Shown here in pieces: positions 50,031 through 62,378 of a stretch of DNA of 64,000 nucleotides. The DNA is taken from positions 82,485,001 to 82,549,000 of the forward strand of contig JALJCS010000002.1 of the NCBI GenBank assembly GCA_023055355.1. Direction: 5' to 3'. The translations under genes and the position numbers were made by a program. A model generated the notes under the pieces. It was not told where the DNA came from and did not search any database. It saw only the letters and a program-made list of their open reading frames with translations. The stretch comes from Agelaius tricolor. Taxonomy: Eukaryota; Chordata; Aves; Passeriformes; Icteridae. The stretch's first letter is position 1, and every line of letters starts with the position of its first letter.

Positions 50031-53000
50031 CATGGATCTTAAAATATCAAGATTTTATAATTTACCATTTAAAAAACAGTACGTATCATTTTATTCTCAG
50101 AATATTATTATTTATCAAAACTTGAAATCATATAATTTAGAATGCCATTTGATCTTTTTTTCCTTAAATTCAACAAGATATGCTATCTTACTTGCATATG
50201 TTTTCCATCTGTTTGGAAAAAAAATAGCGGTTATTTTTTGGATCTTACTTAGGAACATTCTAAAATAATACTAATGCATTTCTTACTAAACCCTTCTGTT
50301 GTGTTCATGTGAGTTATCCAAAAAAATCAGTTATCAAACTCTTCAGAACCCCAGAATTATTTTTAAATCTGAGCTCTTTTATTATTTGATTTTTTTAAAC
50401 TAAATTTTTAGTTCATGAAGAGTATAAAGACCTTCTTTATAAGGAAAGAAATACCTAGATATAAATAGGCTATTATCATCTTGTTGTATAAGGCATAATC
50501 TTGTGAAGAGATTGAAACCAACCTCTTTGCTGATGGCCAGAGCTACATCTCCTGTGTCTGAGTAAGCATCTCAACCAGTGTATTCCTAAATAAAGGTTAA
50601 CCACAGCAAGGAAACCTCAATGTCTCATGTGAAAGGTCTGATTTTGCTAGCACCTCTTTTCCTTTTCTAGGCAGGTCTCCAAGTTCTTATATGATTTTAT
50701 GCTATATTCTCCTTTTAGACCTGAGACAGAGTTCAGACTCAGCTAAGCATCAACCACTTGGTCTTGCATGATGGTTTTCAGTGATAGCTTTAAGTATATG
50801 CAAAATCATAACTCTGAAGACTCTGAATTATTTTTAACTTCAAAACAGACACATAAATTACTTAACAGATAAGCAGGGGTTTTCAACATCATAATGCTGG
50901 ATTTGGGCATCATTTATCTAAGTCTTTGGCATTTGGGTACTAAAATGTTTTACTGGAAAAAAATATGTGGGGCAGAAATAGGGCAAGAAGCTGGCCCTTG
51001 TAAAGATTCACTGTTATAGAAACATAGGATTGAGGAGAAATATACTATTTTTCATTAGCCATAACACCATCATTGGGGACCTCTAGGACATTTTTAGTTC
51101 TGTAAGCAAGAAATTGTATACCAACTCAGGAACGCAGAATTGGTGCCAGGAAGTCTTACCCTGCTTCTCAGCAGTAGACTTGCTGAAAAAGCTCAGCAAA
51201 TAACTTGGTTCACCTTACAAGAAAACAAGAGTCCTTTCAATGATAGGAAGTATGTTCATGCCAGGAAGCAGAATTGCTACCACAGACTTAGTAGTCAATA
51301 TTCAAATATTAAAAAACTTCATAAATATTAATTCCATTAATAAAAATAAATGATCCAATTAAAAATCCACAAATATTTTCTACACCTTTTCTCCAAGACT
51401 GCTTTCTGACCAAAACCATCAAATTTTTTATTCAGCTGCTACAGTGTAATAGACCATATATCAGCTGCAGCCCATATCTTCCCATGTGATTACATTAACT
51501 GTAATTCACAGATAATGTAAATATTGAAGCTGGTTACTAAGGAAATTGTCACTTATGTTATATCATAGTAGGTCTTATCTTCTGTGACACTTATAAATAT
51601 TAAAATGTTCTAAAAATTAGATCGTAATATTTTCCACCATTCCTGTTATGAAGCACTCCAAAATGGGCTAATTATTAGCTCTGAAAAATTATTAAATTTC
51701 TCAATGTGCTCAAATCGCCTTTCATGCTGAATAAAAAGTTCAGAGGTCACATGCAAAAAAAGTCGTTATATCACTTCTTTTTAACAAAATTAATTACTGG
51801 GGTGGTAGACCTGCCCATCTGTTTAAATCATGTTAAATTCCAGTTGTCATCATAATGACAAAATCTTTTTCTTATGAATAGTAGTGACTTAAAAATCTCT
51901 TCATTGGCATTTTATTGTAAACTCAAAACCAAGAGCAAAATAGAACTTGATTGCAAATACATATTTCCCTCAAATTTAGCTTTACATAACATATTCAAAG
52001 TGGCAGTTTTAAAAGTAATGTCAAGGTTTGAAGCTCAAAAAGGTCACAGTGTCTGCTTCAGTGCTATATTCACAGAATAGCTCTTTAGGATGAATCAGCA
52101 CCTGTACTAAAATGCAGATTTTTTATTTTTTTTTTTTCTTTGTAAACACATAATTGACTGGTATCTCTGTTATTCAGCAAGTTCTCAATTAATTTGCAAG
52201 AAGGCACCATACCAGTCCAGGAGATGAGTAGCAGCCCTGGCAGGAAAAACAGTATGCAAGTGTATGTGTAAAGGCACGATTCCCAGCTTGAAATGCTTCT
52301 TTACTCATGATTAAGAGCTTGTGTAATCACTAGCCTAGCTCTAAGCCCAATTAGCTTTGAAAAAAAACATCCACTGTGCAGCCACATATGGTGAGCTTAT
52401 GACCTTGGTGAATTAAATGGATTCGTGTGCGGTTTCATTCTGTGAGCTAAACCTCAGCTTTATCATACTGCATTCAGCTGAAAGCAAAGATGCAGTTCCA
52501 GAATAAATCAATAAAAGGTCATTTGTTAGACTAGAGCTTACTCTGAGCAGGAAGACATGTGAAAGACTTATGCAAAGAAAATTTATTCATGTATCCCTTC
52601 AAATAAGCACAAGCAACTTAGAGACCCTAATATTCTGGCCATGTATGCAACACCTCCAAATAAAAAATTTGGCTTAAAATAACTGAACTATAATGAATAG
52701 TTCATTTTTCCATTCCAAAAACCTGTTCTAGTACAGAAACTTCAATCTTCTCAGAACCTCAGTTAAGCTCATGGGGCTTTGAAGGAATTTGCTGATATAC
52801 TCCCAAACATTGTAGGGTTTGTTGAGACTGATGACGTCCTTTTTTTTTTTTTCTTTCCCCCTATTTTGTAATATTCTCTTTGAGGACTCTGGCATACAGC
52901 TGAATAAGCTTAGGCTAGCTGAGCTGCTGCTGTATCTAAGGGTTGGCTCTGAACAAAAATGAGGTGGAATGTACTGACTTGCCTATGAATCATTAACATA

Positions 53001-56000
53001 TAAGTAGTTATATTTTCTTGCAAATTTGTGTGACAGCTAACATGCACACAGTTAACCGGTTATAGTTCTGCTAATGCTTATTAGTGTCTATGCCAGATAC
53101 CTAAGCCCTTATTGACTGCATCTTTCTCATAAGGGTTGATGATTTCATCTGAGAAAAATGACAATGAAAGGTATCTTGGAGGATGGGTAAATTTATCCCT
53201 GCATATCTTTCTTGTTCTACATGAGGAGCTTTCAGCCAGAAATTGCAGACTGTCGGTGACCTGTTGCGCCTGCTTTTGAAATACTCCTCTGGAACAGCCC
53301 AGGAGCCAGGGGAGAAACACAGCAGATCTGGTAGCAGCAACAGCCTATGTATGGATAATATCTTTCATGGGCCCTACTTATATCTGGGTATCTCTGCACT
53401 CAGGCAATTGATATTCAGATGCCTCAAGGGCAGGAAAAGGGGTGTGGTGGTTTGCAGTCACCTTAGGATGGTACAAGATATTAAAAGAACTAACCCATCT
53501 CAAACAGGAGGATGTCATCATGGAAGTACTAAATGTGGAAATTAATTTATTCTCAAAAAGTATGCCTGTTTTAACAGAGTTAAATATAATCAAGACATAG
53601 AGAGAAAAGATGCATAATTAATGCTGACAATATAGGACAAATGACAAAACCACTACCAATGATCTGTATCATTACTACTTGTGAGCTCAAGCAGCAAAGT
53701 TAGTTTCTGTTTTACAGGCTAGACTGTACTAGAAGTAATAGTCATGGGACTTTATTGGCTACCTTATTCTGCAAGAGATTTAAGTTAGAAGGTAAGTTTG
53801 AGCAGAATGGGTGGAAATCACTTTAACTGTTCTGGTGGCAAACAATGGCCAGGACATCATCATCAGTATCCTTGTTACAGCAGTAGATAGAAACTGTGCA
53901 AAGAGAGAATAGTAGATAAATGTAAGCCGATGAAGTTCTAGAGAACATTGAAAAGATACATAAGGAACAGTTTCACTGAAGGGTCTCAGAAGTCTGCTGA
54001 ATAAGAGCAAAGATAAAGCTCTTAATTGAACCCAAAATCTAGCAATGACAATGCACTTCTGAAGACCTTATAGGACATTACTCCAGGCCCTGAGGAAAAG
54101 TCTACTCAACAGCCATAGAAAAGATTAAAATAGCCTGCAGAAGGAGATATAGACATTAAGTTAATGAGATGATGAAAACGCTATACCACTGAAATTGGTT
54201 ATCAGAGAAAATCTCCAACTATTCTGACATAATTTTAGCTGTAAATTCAGAAGATACTTGTTGTTTTCTAAAGCACATTCTACTAGAAGTCATTTTAAAT
54301 GTCCTGGAAGGGCTGAATTTCATTTTTTGCTCAGGCAGAACTGAGAAAACTTTCATTTAGGTCCTTAGAGTTTTGTGACCTACCTGTATCTGCTGGAATG
54401 TTTTTCAAGCTGTTTTCAATTATTTTGAAGAATTAGCTTTTATAAGTTTTCTTCTGAAAAAAAAAGTGTTATTTCATCATGTTTTTTAGCTGTTTTGAAC
54501 TTAGGGGTGTTCTATTTCTGTCATTTTAGTAGTTATAGACACTTTAAAATTTATTAACATCTGGTGCCAATTCTTTGTTCAGAAATTATATATGACAATT
54601 GAAAGTCCCTAGGCATCCCACAGAAGCTGAAGTGTAGGAGATTGATTTTGGAGTATGCAAAACAATAGTTATTAAAACTGTCAGAAGACAGGGGATATAT
54701 TACTTGGATGCCACTAAGACCTCAGCTTCTTCCCTGCTATATGTTTCCCCACCTTACAGAGTGTTAACAGCTTACTCAGCTGACTCCTCCTCTTGCCATA
54801 GCAGGTAGAGCTTATTTAGACTAGGGCCACTAGAGAGGGTGACTTTAGCCCCACCACATGAAGATTTTTCTCACAGGGTCTCTCTGCAAAGTTGTTCAGA
54901 CTCTCAAGTCACATCAGTTTTTGCCTGTACAACTGCATTGAGAGTGTAGATATTTGGCAGAAAATAAATTTGCTTGTGTTCTGGCTGGTCCTCAGAGAGC
55001 AGAAGGGCTAGATGCATCTGGACCTAATTTCTGTTTGGAATCAATTTGGCCCTGTAAGCATGGTCAGGTTCAGTAAGTTCGTTCATGATCACAGACTCCT
55101 GAATAGTTGCACCATGCAACTTATTGAAGCAACAGTCTATAGATTCTTGTTAGATTGCCATATGAATAACTAGACCTACAAAATATAAATGCATGGTGCT
55201 ATGTGGAAGGGTATACTCTGACAGTCAGAGGTGCAAACTTTACAAAAGAGGTGCCACTGCTTAGGGGAGGAGAGAGGAGCAAGCCCATCAACTTGTCTGC
55301 AAGGTGATTGCATTCTCTTCCGCTGCCACAAAGGATTTCAAACACTTAGAAGAAGTGGAGATGAGACTGTTGTCAAATTTCCTGTTGTTAACATCATAAA
55401 TGGTTGTAAGGACAGAGAGTGAGGAATATGGAGAGTTACAAAGAGAGATTACAAAGACTGTGGATCTAGCACAAAGGTGGAATGGAACAGTAAGGTGTTG
55501 GTATCACTCTCTCTTTCACCTGGCTAATTGATTGCAGAGATTTGTCATCTGGCCTTCAGCCTGATAACCTGCCATCCCCTCAGGGTGCCATCGTGCCATG
55601 GTACTCCCTTCACCACATCTCTCATGGCATATCTCATGGATTTAGCCCTCATTCCCACAACATTGCTCCAGTTTATTTCAGAGCTCTGTGACCACCACAG
55701 CATACTGACCCTACTTCTGAGAATTTCCTTCTCCGAAATTGGTTTAATTCTGAGGGAAAATATAATATTCTTTCTCTCTTTTTTTTTTCTCTCTGTGTAT
55801 ACATAGTTTTATTTATACACATGCATATGTGTATGAACATTTTGTCAACAAAAACAATTTTACTTTCAATATATTTTAGTATATTAAAAAAGACAGCTCC
55901 CAAATACTTAATTTTTTTTTAAATTATCTTTTTTTCAAGGTAAAAGGGTTTTTATATCAATCAGAACAATTTCTTGACATGTATGGAAGCCATATACTGC

Positions 56001-57697
56001 ACTTACCAAACAGTTTTCCTAAAATTTTTACAGTTTTCAAATTTTACAAATTGTAGTTGTTTGGTCAGCCACCTACGTAGTAACCAATAAGAATACTATT
56101 AAGAATAGTAAAAGATGGAATAATTAAAATATTTCTCAATCAAAGCAAGACTCCTGGTAAAGTAGCTGTTAGAGCTGTCTTTTTCAATGGCTGCAATTGT
56201 TTGACAGAAAACATGTCTTAAATTAAATGGACTTCTAGACATCAAATATAGTTTACTCTAATGTATTCTGCCTACATTATACAGAAATTTATCTTTCAGG
56301 ATTCATGTCATATACTGTATTTGTGGGCAACAAGCAAACTGGTGCTCAAATTAGCAGGTTGGGATATTGCAGTCCTCATTCAGTCCTTTCCTCAATGCGC
56401 ATCTTTACATGAAGGATAAATGGGGATTTCAATTTTATTTTTTACATCGGTGCCATTTTAGCTAGGAAAAAACCAAAAATAACAATGAAGCAAAACATCC
56501 GTTTAACTCATTCTTTTCATCTGTTTGTGTACTGTCTGAGTGTTCTAGCAATAATGCAATTCTTTAGAGTGTTTAGAAAATAGCTCCTTAGTTGGGAGAA
56601 ATATTTTACAAAATTATATCCAAAGCACAGATTAATTAATTTTCATTTGGACTTTTCTGTTGAATTCTTCTGGGTTTCTGTAACTATAAAAATCAGTAAG
56701 CTATACATCCCACACCTTAGCATTTTTACTTGTGGATAACTGATAGTTGATAACATTGTAAATTCAGTTTTATCCTTGCCTACACTGCTTTAAAAGTTTT
56801 GAACAACACCATATTAGTTAACCTTCCTCCAAAGGTTATGTTCTAGCAGCATAAATTCTTGCAGGTCTTTACAAACATTGTGAAGATACAAAGAACAGAG
56901 AACAATTCCTCCTAACATTTGCAGGAATGCTGATGTGATAAATGACTGTCAAAACTTAACAGCTCTTACAAAAGCTATCATCTTGATGTGTGTGCTGGAT
57001 TTTGAATGAAAAATTTATTTTGATATTATTTATAACCATTGTTATTTGTTTCCAAAAATACTTCTTAGCTATTTTTTTGTAAGAATGCTGTCTGAAAGTT
57101 CTACAAACTTTTGAAAATGTATTTGTTCAGAGACCCTTTACACTATATCAGAAGATATGGTGTAAACATCTTAAAGTTACTTTGATTTCTTTCTTATTTA
57201 TAAATTATACAATGATGAGAGCAGGGAGAAGAAATAATTCTCTATAATACACTTTGCCTGCTAGTAAATAAATAGCCCAATAATCCCAAGATAATTTTTG
57301 TGACCCAAAGCTACAACAATAATGCACACACTTAAAAAAGGTGATGGTTCACCATATTACTTTGTGACATGAGAATATGACCCCTCTTGAAACAAAGTGT
57401 AGCCATCTATAGACTGGAATGGATTAGCATAAAAATTTTGTTGTCAGTTATGAATAATGAATATGCTTTTGAATTAATCCTTTTTATAAAAAAGTTAATA
57501 AGGGATAATAAAATAATTCTTCATGACATTCCTTTTTCCTAATATTTCATAGTGTTAGCCACTCTTTGCACAGATGTTTCCTCCTTAGTATTTCTTCTTA
57601 TGATGAAAGCATAAGTGTAAAATCCATATGGAGAATTAGAAAATAATGATCGAATTAGTTTCCAGTGCATTTTTTTTCAATTTTTTTTAAATTCCTT
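50031..57697. other. Unique AT-rich non-coding DNA
   Basis: Over 7.6 kb no interspersed repeat or gene could be recognised. It contains T-runs near 52125, 52841 and 55781. A segment at 52200-52530 has the look of a conserved non-coding element (see findings). Segments at 53220-53550 and 54720-55720 are somewhat GC-richer but unassigned. Confidence 0.5.
57692..57697. repeat. Target-site duplication, left copy
   Basis: ttcctt, identical to 58091-58096. It flanks the solo LTR directly. Confidence 0.9.
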
Positions 57698-58090
57698 TGT
57701 GACAGTGTTCACAGGGCTTTTCAGGATGAGGGAAGAGACGTAGATCTGACTCCATATTTCAGAAGGCTTGATTTATTGTTTTATGATATATATATTACAT
57801 TATAACTATAGTAAAAAGAATAGAAAGAAAAGTTTCATCTCAGAAGGCTAGCTAAGTTAAGAATAGAAAGGAATGAAAACAAAGGTCTATGGCTCAGACA
57901 GAGAGGGAGAGCCAGCTCTGCCGTGAGTGGTCACTAATTCCAAACATCCACAGGAGACCAATCACGGATCCACCTCCTGCATTCCACAGCAGCAGGTAAC
58001 CAGTGTTTACATTTTGCTTCTGAGGTCTCTTAGCTTCTCAGAAGGGAAAAAATCCTAAGAAAGGATTTTCACAAAAAGATGTCTACAACA
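57698..58090 (-). mobile_element. ERVK-type solo LTR with 6-bp target duplication
   Basis: The plus strand reads TGTGACAG at the left end and CTACAACA at the right end, giving TG...CA termini. The six bases before it (57692-57697) and after it (58091-58096) are both ttcctt, a perfect target-site duplication of the length typical of beta-retrovirus-like (ERVK/ERV2) elements. On the minus strand an AATAAA signal lies at plus 57772-57777, with an AT-rich TATA-like stretch just upstream, so transcription would run right to left. It has no internal viral region, so recombination between two LTRs left a single 393-bp copy. The orientation call comes from the polyadenylation signal. Confidence 0.9.
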
Positions 58091-58096
58091 TTCCTT
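58091..58096. repeat. Target-site duplication, right copy
   Basis: ttcctt, identical to 57692-57697. It flanks the solo LTR directly. Confidence 0.9.
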
Positions 58097-58192
58097 ATAC
58101 TGTAATATTATAATAAAAGTACTTAATTTGAGTCGTGAGGGTAGTTCCTTGAGGGTAGGAAGGCTTACAGGGAGAACTGGACAGAATCAGTG

Positions 58193-59010
58193 GGCTGAGG
58201 ACAGCTGCAGGAGGTTCAGAAAGGCCCCGTGCTGAGTCCTGCACTTGGGTTACAACAAGCCCATGAAGCACTATGGGCTGGGGAGAGTGGCTTGAGAGCT
58301 GTTTGGCAGAAAGGGACTTGGGGATGCTGTTTGACAGCTGGCTCAGTAAGAGCCAGCAGTGTGCTTGGTTGGCCAAGAAGCCCAATGGCATCTTGGCCTC
58401 TATCAGAAATAGTGAAGCCAGCAGGACCAGGGAAGTGGTCACCCTCTGTACTCAGGACTGGTGAGGACACACCTGGATACGCCAGTGCATCTGCCAGTGC
58501 TGCATTCAGTTCTGGGACCCTCAGTCTAAAAAAGACATGGAGATACTGGAGCCTATCCAGCAAAGGGGGAAAAGGCTCCTGGATGATCTAGGAGACACAT
58601 CTTATGAGGAATGGCTGCAGAAAATGGGTTTGATTAATCTCAAGAAGAGGATGCTCAGGAGAAAGCTCATCACTCTTCAAGTACCAGGGAAGAGTTTGTA
58701 GTTATGTGAGGGCCAGTATCTTCTGCTGTGCCTGCAGTGAGAGGACCATAGGAAATAGCCTTAAAATGAGATAGGGGAGATTCAGATTAGATATCAGAAA
58801 AAAGTTTTCATTGTTAGAGTGGTCAGGAACTGGAACAGGTTTGCCAGAGAGGTAGTGGAGTCACCATCCCTGGAAGTGTTTGATCCGTCTAGTTTTGGCT
58901 CTGGCTGTTGTGGTTTAGTGGTTTAGGGATTACAGTGGTAGTGCTGGATTGATGTTTGGACTTAATTATCTTAAGGGTCTCTTTCAACCTTGATGATTTG
59001 ATGATCCTAT
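58193..59010 (+). mobile_element. CR1 LINE, longest copy in window (about 820 bp)
   Basis: Landmarks in order: 'gtgctgagtcctgcacttgg', 'ctatgggctggggagagtgg', 'gcagaaagggacttgggg', 'gagccagcagtgtgc', 'ggccaagaagcccaatggca', 'agccagcaggaccagggaag', 'ttcagttctgggaccctcag', 'cttatgaggaatggctgcag', 'ggaactggaacaggtttgcc', and a worn tail 'ttgatgatttgatgatcc'. This spans the end of the CR1 reverse transcriptase reading frame and its 3' untranslated region. Frameshifts and stops break any coding frame. The frames of 115 and 120 codons at 58095-58591 are on the wrong strand or are chance frames. It starts about 100 bases from the neighbouring solo LTR. Confidence 0.93.
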
Positions 59011-61031
59011 TTGATGGTGTTTTTTTCAAATCAACTCAGTGTTTGAGGACTTCTTTTTCTTGTTGAAAACAAAAAGAAGTATTTATCATCTACATTATTC
59101 AGACATTTATTCATGACATTGATTCATTTGAAAGCATATATTTCATTTAATGATTAACTGCCAGATCATATTATTCCACAAAAACAATGATCTGTCTGTA
59201 TTGGACTGACCATTAAAAATCCATAAATTAACAATAGGGCAAAAACCATTGTGGGCTTGTTTGCTTGTTTGTTTTAAATATAGCTTTCACATTGATTATG
59301 TTGACAGCGTACATATGACTTAATGAATAAATCCTTACAGAAATAATAATGCCTGCCAGTGTATCAAAAACTAATGGTTGGACTTAAGTATGGATTAAGT
59401 ATGTACAGCTTTTGAAGGCAAGTGTTTTGAAACATAATGGCATAGATACAATATAGCTGAGGGGGGAGGTAGATGTTATCAAACTGAAAAGGTACAAGTA
59501 AAAGCAATTTTTTTTTTCACTCTTCACAGTGAAAGTAAGTGTAATTACAAGACAGCAGTACTGGGAAACAAATAACTGATTTGATATCTGAGATCTTGAA
59601 TGTAAAAACCATTAATCTTTGAAAGTGTACTTGACACTTATTCCTGTACAGCTGAAGAAGAACTATGCATTTTACTTCTGGTGTAGGATCTTTTAATGTG
59701 ACATCCAGACAATTTTATTTTATTTATAACTACTGTGGAGAAACTTCTGAGAAAAAGGTCTGCATGTTTGAGTGTTCTATTTTTTAAACACCTCAACAAT
59801 ATAAACAATAAAATGGAGAAGGCATTAGTGTTCAAATACTGAAGAGCAAACAGCATTATCTTGGGGGAAAAGTGAATGTTTCATTTCAGAAAACAGACAT
59901 CAAATTTTCTCACTGTTACTTTCTGGAATAGATGTAACACTCTCAAAGGCATAGTAAATCTCAAGGAAAACTTTCCATTTCTGTGTCTCTTGCTCAGCCT
60001 ATAGATAAACACACTGACATTCGTGATAAAAGTCTCTTCACCAACACAGGGTTACAGGGTCACTCATTCTAAATCCTTACCACCATCTCTCTCTGCTAGG
60101 TAATAAATGAGGAAAACAAAAAAGCAAGAAAGAAAATAAAGAGTGTCTGATAATTTGCATAGCACTTTCCAAATGCCTGACAATGAAGTGCTGAAGAATA
60201 TGTTTCATTACTAAATCAGCAGAGAGAAAGAACTGATAATATTGCAGATACTATGAAAAAAACATCCTGTTACTAGTCTGCTGTGAAAGGGCATATTCAG
60301 AGCTACATAAGCTCCCCATCCAGGAGAGACTGTCTCAGCATCTAGTCTTATTCTGAAAACACATTTTTATTAGAATGACTTTTGAAATAATAAATAGCAG
60401 AAACAAAATTGTATTTTAGACTTTATCATAAATACTAATAATGTATAAATATTAATCATTCTAATCCCACCGCTAAGAATGTGTCTTTTTTCATTACTGC
60501 GTTTGGTTACCTACAGCAGGCTGTTATACCTTGTTATAACTTTAGCAGGAAGCTCAGCACTTTTGTATCTCTTCCATGTTTAGCTATGGGTGTGTAAAGT
60601 CAGAAATCAGTTTTATTCCTCATTCAAATTTACATTATCTATGTAAGCCATATGTCATAGGCTCATTTTCCAGCTCAGTGGTAATAAATTCTGCTTTCTT
60701 CCATAGGTAGCAGAACATGAATCTTTTAACATTCCAGTTGGTCTTACCTGAGCTTCATTAAGAAGCAAAGAAATGTATACATTCTAAAATAAACTTTTAG
60801 ATACTTCAAGTTATGCTTCCATCAATTAGACCAGAGGTGGCCAGTCTGTCTGATATGATGAGCTATCCATTTTTTATAGTTCCAGAAGGTGCAAGGCATT
60901 TGCCACATACTGGACACTCAAAGATGTCAACCTATGCTACCTATGTGTCTTGTTACTCCCTGTATTCAAGGTTGTGAGCTACCCAGAAGCTTGCCATGGT
61001 ATCCTTGCTCTTCAACATAGTCAAGGTACAA

Positions 61032-61077
61032 GATCCACACTTACAGGATCCACACTTACAGGATCAATACTTAACAG
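61032..61077. repeat. Three-copy 15-bp tandem repeat
   Basis: Two identical copies of GATCCACACTTACAG are followed by a third worn copy, 16 bases long (GATCAATACTTAACAG). Confidence 0.95.
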
Positions 61078-61226
61078 GTAAGTGACAGATCTACAATAGT
61101 AATTTGGTACCTCTCTTCAAAATAAAATTAGTAGTCTTTGTTCTGAATGTATGATCTTAAGTTTTGCCATTTATGTCTATTAAACTGGGAATGTCATATC
61201 CCTGTATAGAGGAACACAATCTTGAT

Positions 61227-61280
61227 ATTATTAATTATCCCAGCTGTCACATGAAAGTGGCAGCTGGGGTAATGAACCAT
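61227..61280. other. Long hairpin, 17-bp core stem
   Basis: The arm 61234-61250 (ATTATCCCAGCTGTCAC) pairs at all 17 positions with 61257-61273 (GTGGCAGCTGGGGTAAT), counting two G-U pairs, around a 6-base loop. Four further pairs follow outward with mismatches. The two G-U positions could reflect selection for RNA pairing or simple C-to-T and A-to-G change in an old inverted repeat. I do not recognise a known small RNA. Confidence 0.5.
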
Positions 61281-62345
61281 TTCTGAACCCTTTATGTTTG
61301 CTCAGTCTGCTAATGCCCCAGGAAAGCCAAAACCCTTGTGACCTACCCACCTGTCAGCATCCTGATATGGGGACTCCACTGATAGTCCACTGTATCTGGG
61401 GGCAGTTGATTGACTTGTTCAGGCATATGTGCAGACAGTACATCAGAGCCTAATCTTTTATTACAATTTTGAAAGAGGGATCCCTTAGTGGATCTTCCAC
61501 TTTTGTTGAGTATGCTATTGACTGCTAGGACCCTTGCAGGACTTAGGCAACACAGTTTACAGAATAACCCACTTAATTAATTGACACTGATAAAAAAAAT
61601 GCTGTGGCAGGTTAAGGTTCAAAAATTGACGTTGATAGTAACTGACTGCAAAAATATATTTAAAGCAATATACAGACAGGCTCAAATCACCAATGAAAGT
61701 TAGCTAGAGATAATAATAGAACATACATAGAGTAAGTTTCTTACCTCATATGCATCCCTACAAGGGAAAAGAGAGGCTCAATCTGACCCCAGAAGCTAGA
61801 ATGGAGTCTTTAAATTTTCCCCATCCTTAACTTACTTTTATACCATTTCTTTATGTTTAGGTGTAGTCACTTTAGCTTGAGTGACCTGTGTTACTGATAG
61901 GTGGAAAATTCTGTCATTTCTCTGTTATAGTTAATAAAATATAGAGCACACACCCAGTGAGGAGTGGCTGTACCTTGGAGGTGAGTAATGTTGGGATGGA
62001 GGCATCAATTAATATTAAAATTGGATTATAATGAAGCAATTTCATTTGCAGAAAAATATTTTGCCACAGTTGCTGATTCAGCAGGACACCTTCTATCTGC
62101 CTTGGTTGGCAGGTGCTGTGCAGGTGCTATCAGCCACATGATGCCATTGAGTTCCCATCCCTGCAAGGATTTCATCAGAGCATGATTGCAGTTTCTCCAC
62201 TCCACTCCACCTTCTGTTCCATCATTCTTAGGATGTGCTTAAGGGTGCAGATTGTGTTGCATGGGGAATTTCATGTGTGCCAAATGCATTCCATCCAGAA
62301 AATAGCAACTGCAGTTCACCTTTTCATTCCCTATTATTGGTAACA

Positions 62346-62378
62346 TTATATTCACATTATGTTAGAATGTGAATATAA
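62346..62378. repeat. Perfect 13-bp hairpin
   Basis: TTATATTCACATT (62346-62358) pairs exactly with AATGTGAATATAA (62366-62378) around a 7-base loop. AT-rich. Function unknown. Confidence 0.95.

Noticed and set aside
58095..58591. Overlapping 115- to 120-codon frames on both strands
   Set aside because: They lie mostly over a broken CR1 LINE; the open frames are remnants or chance.
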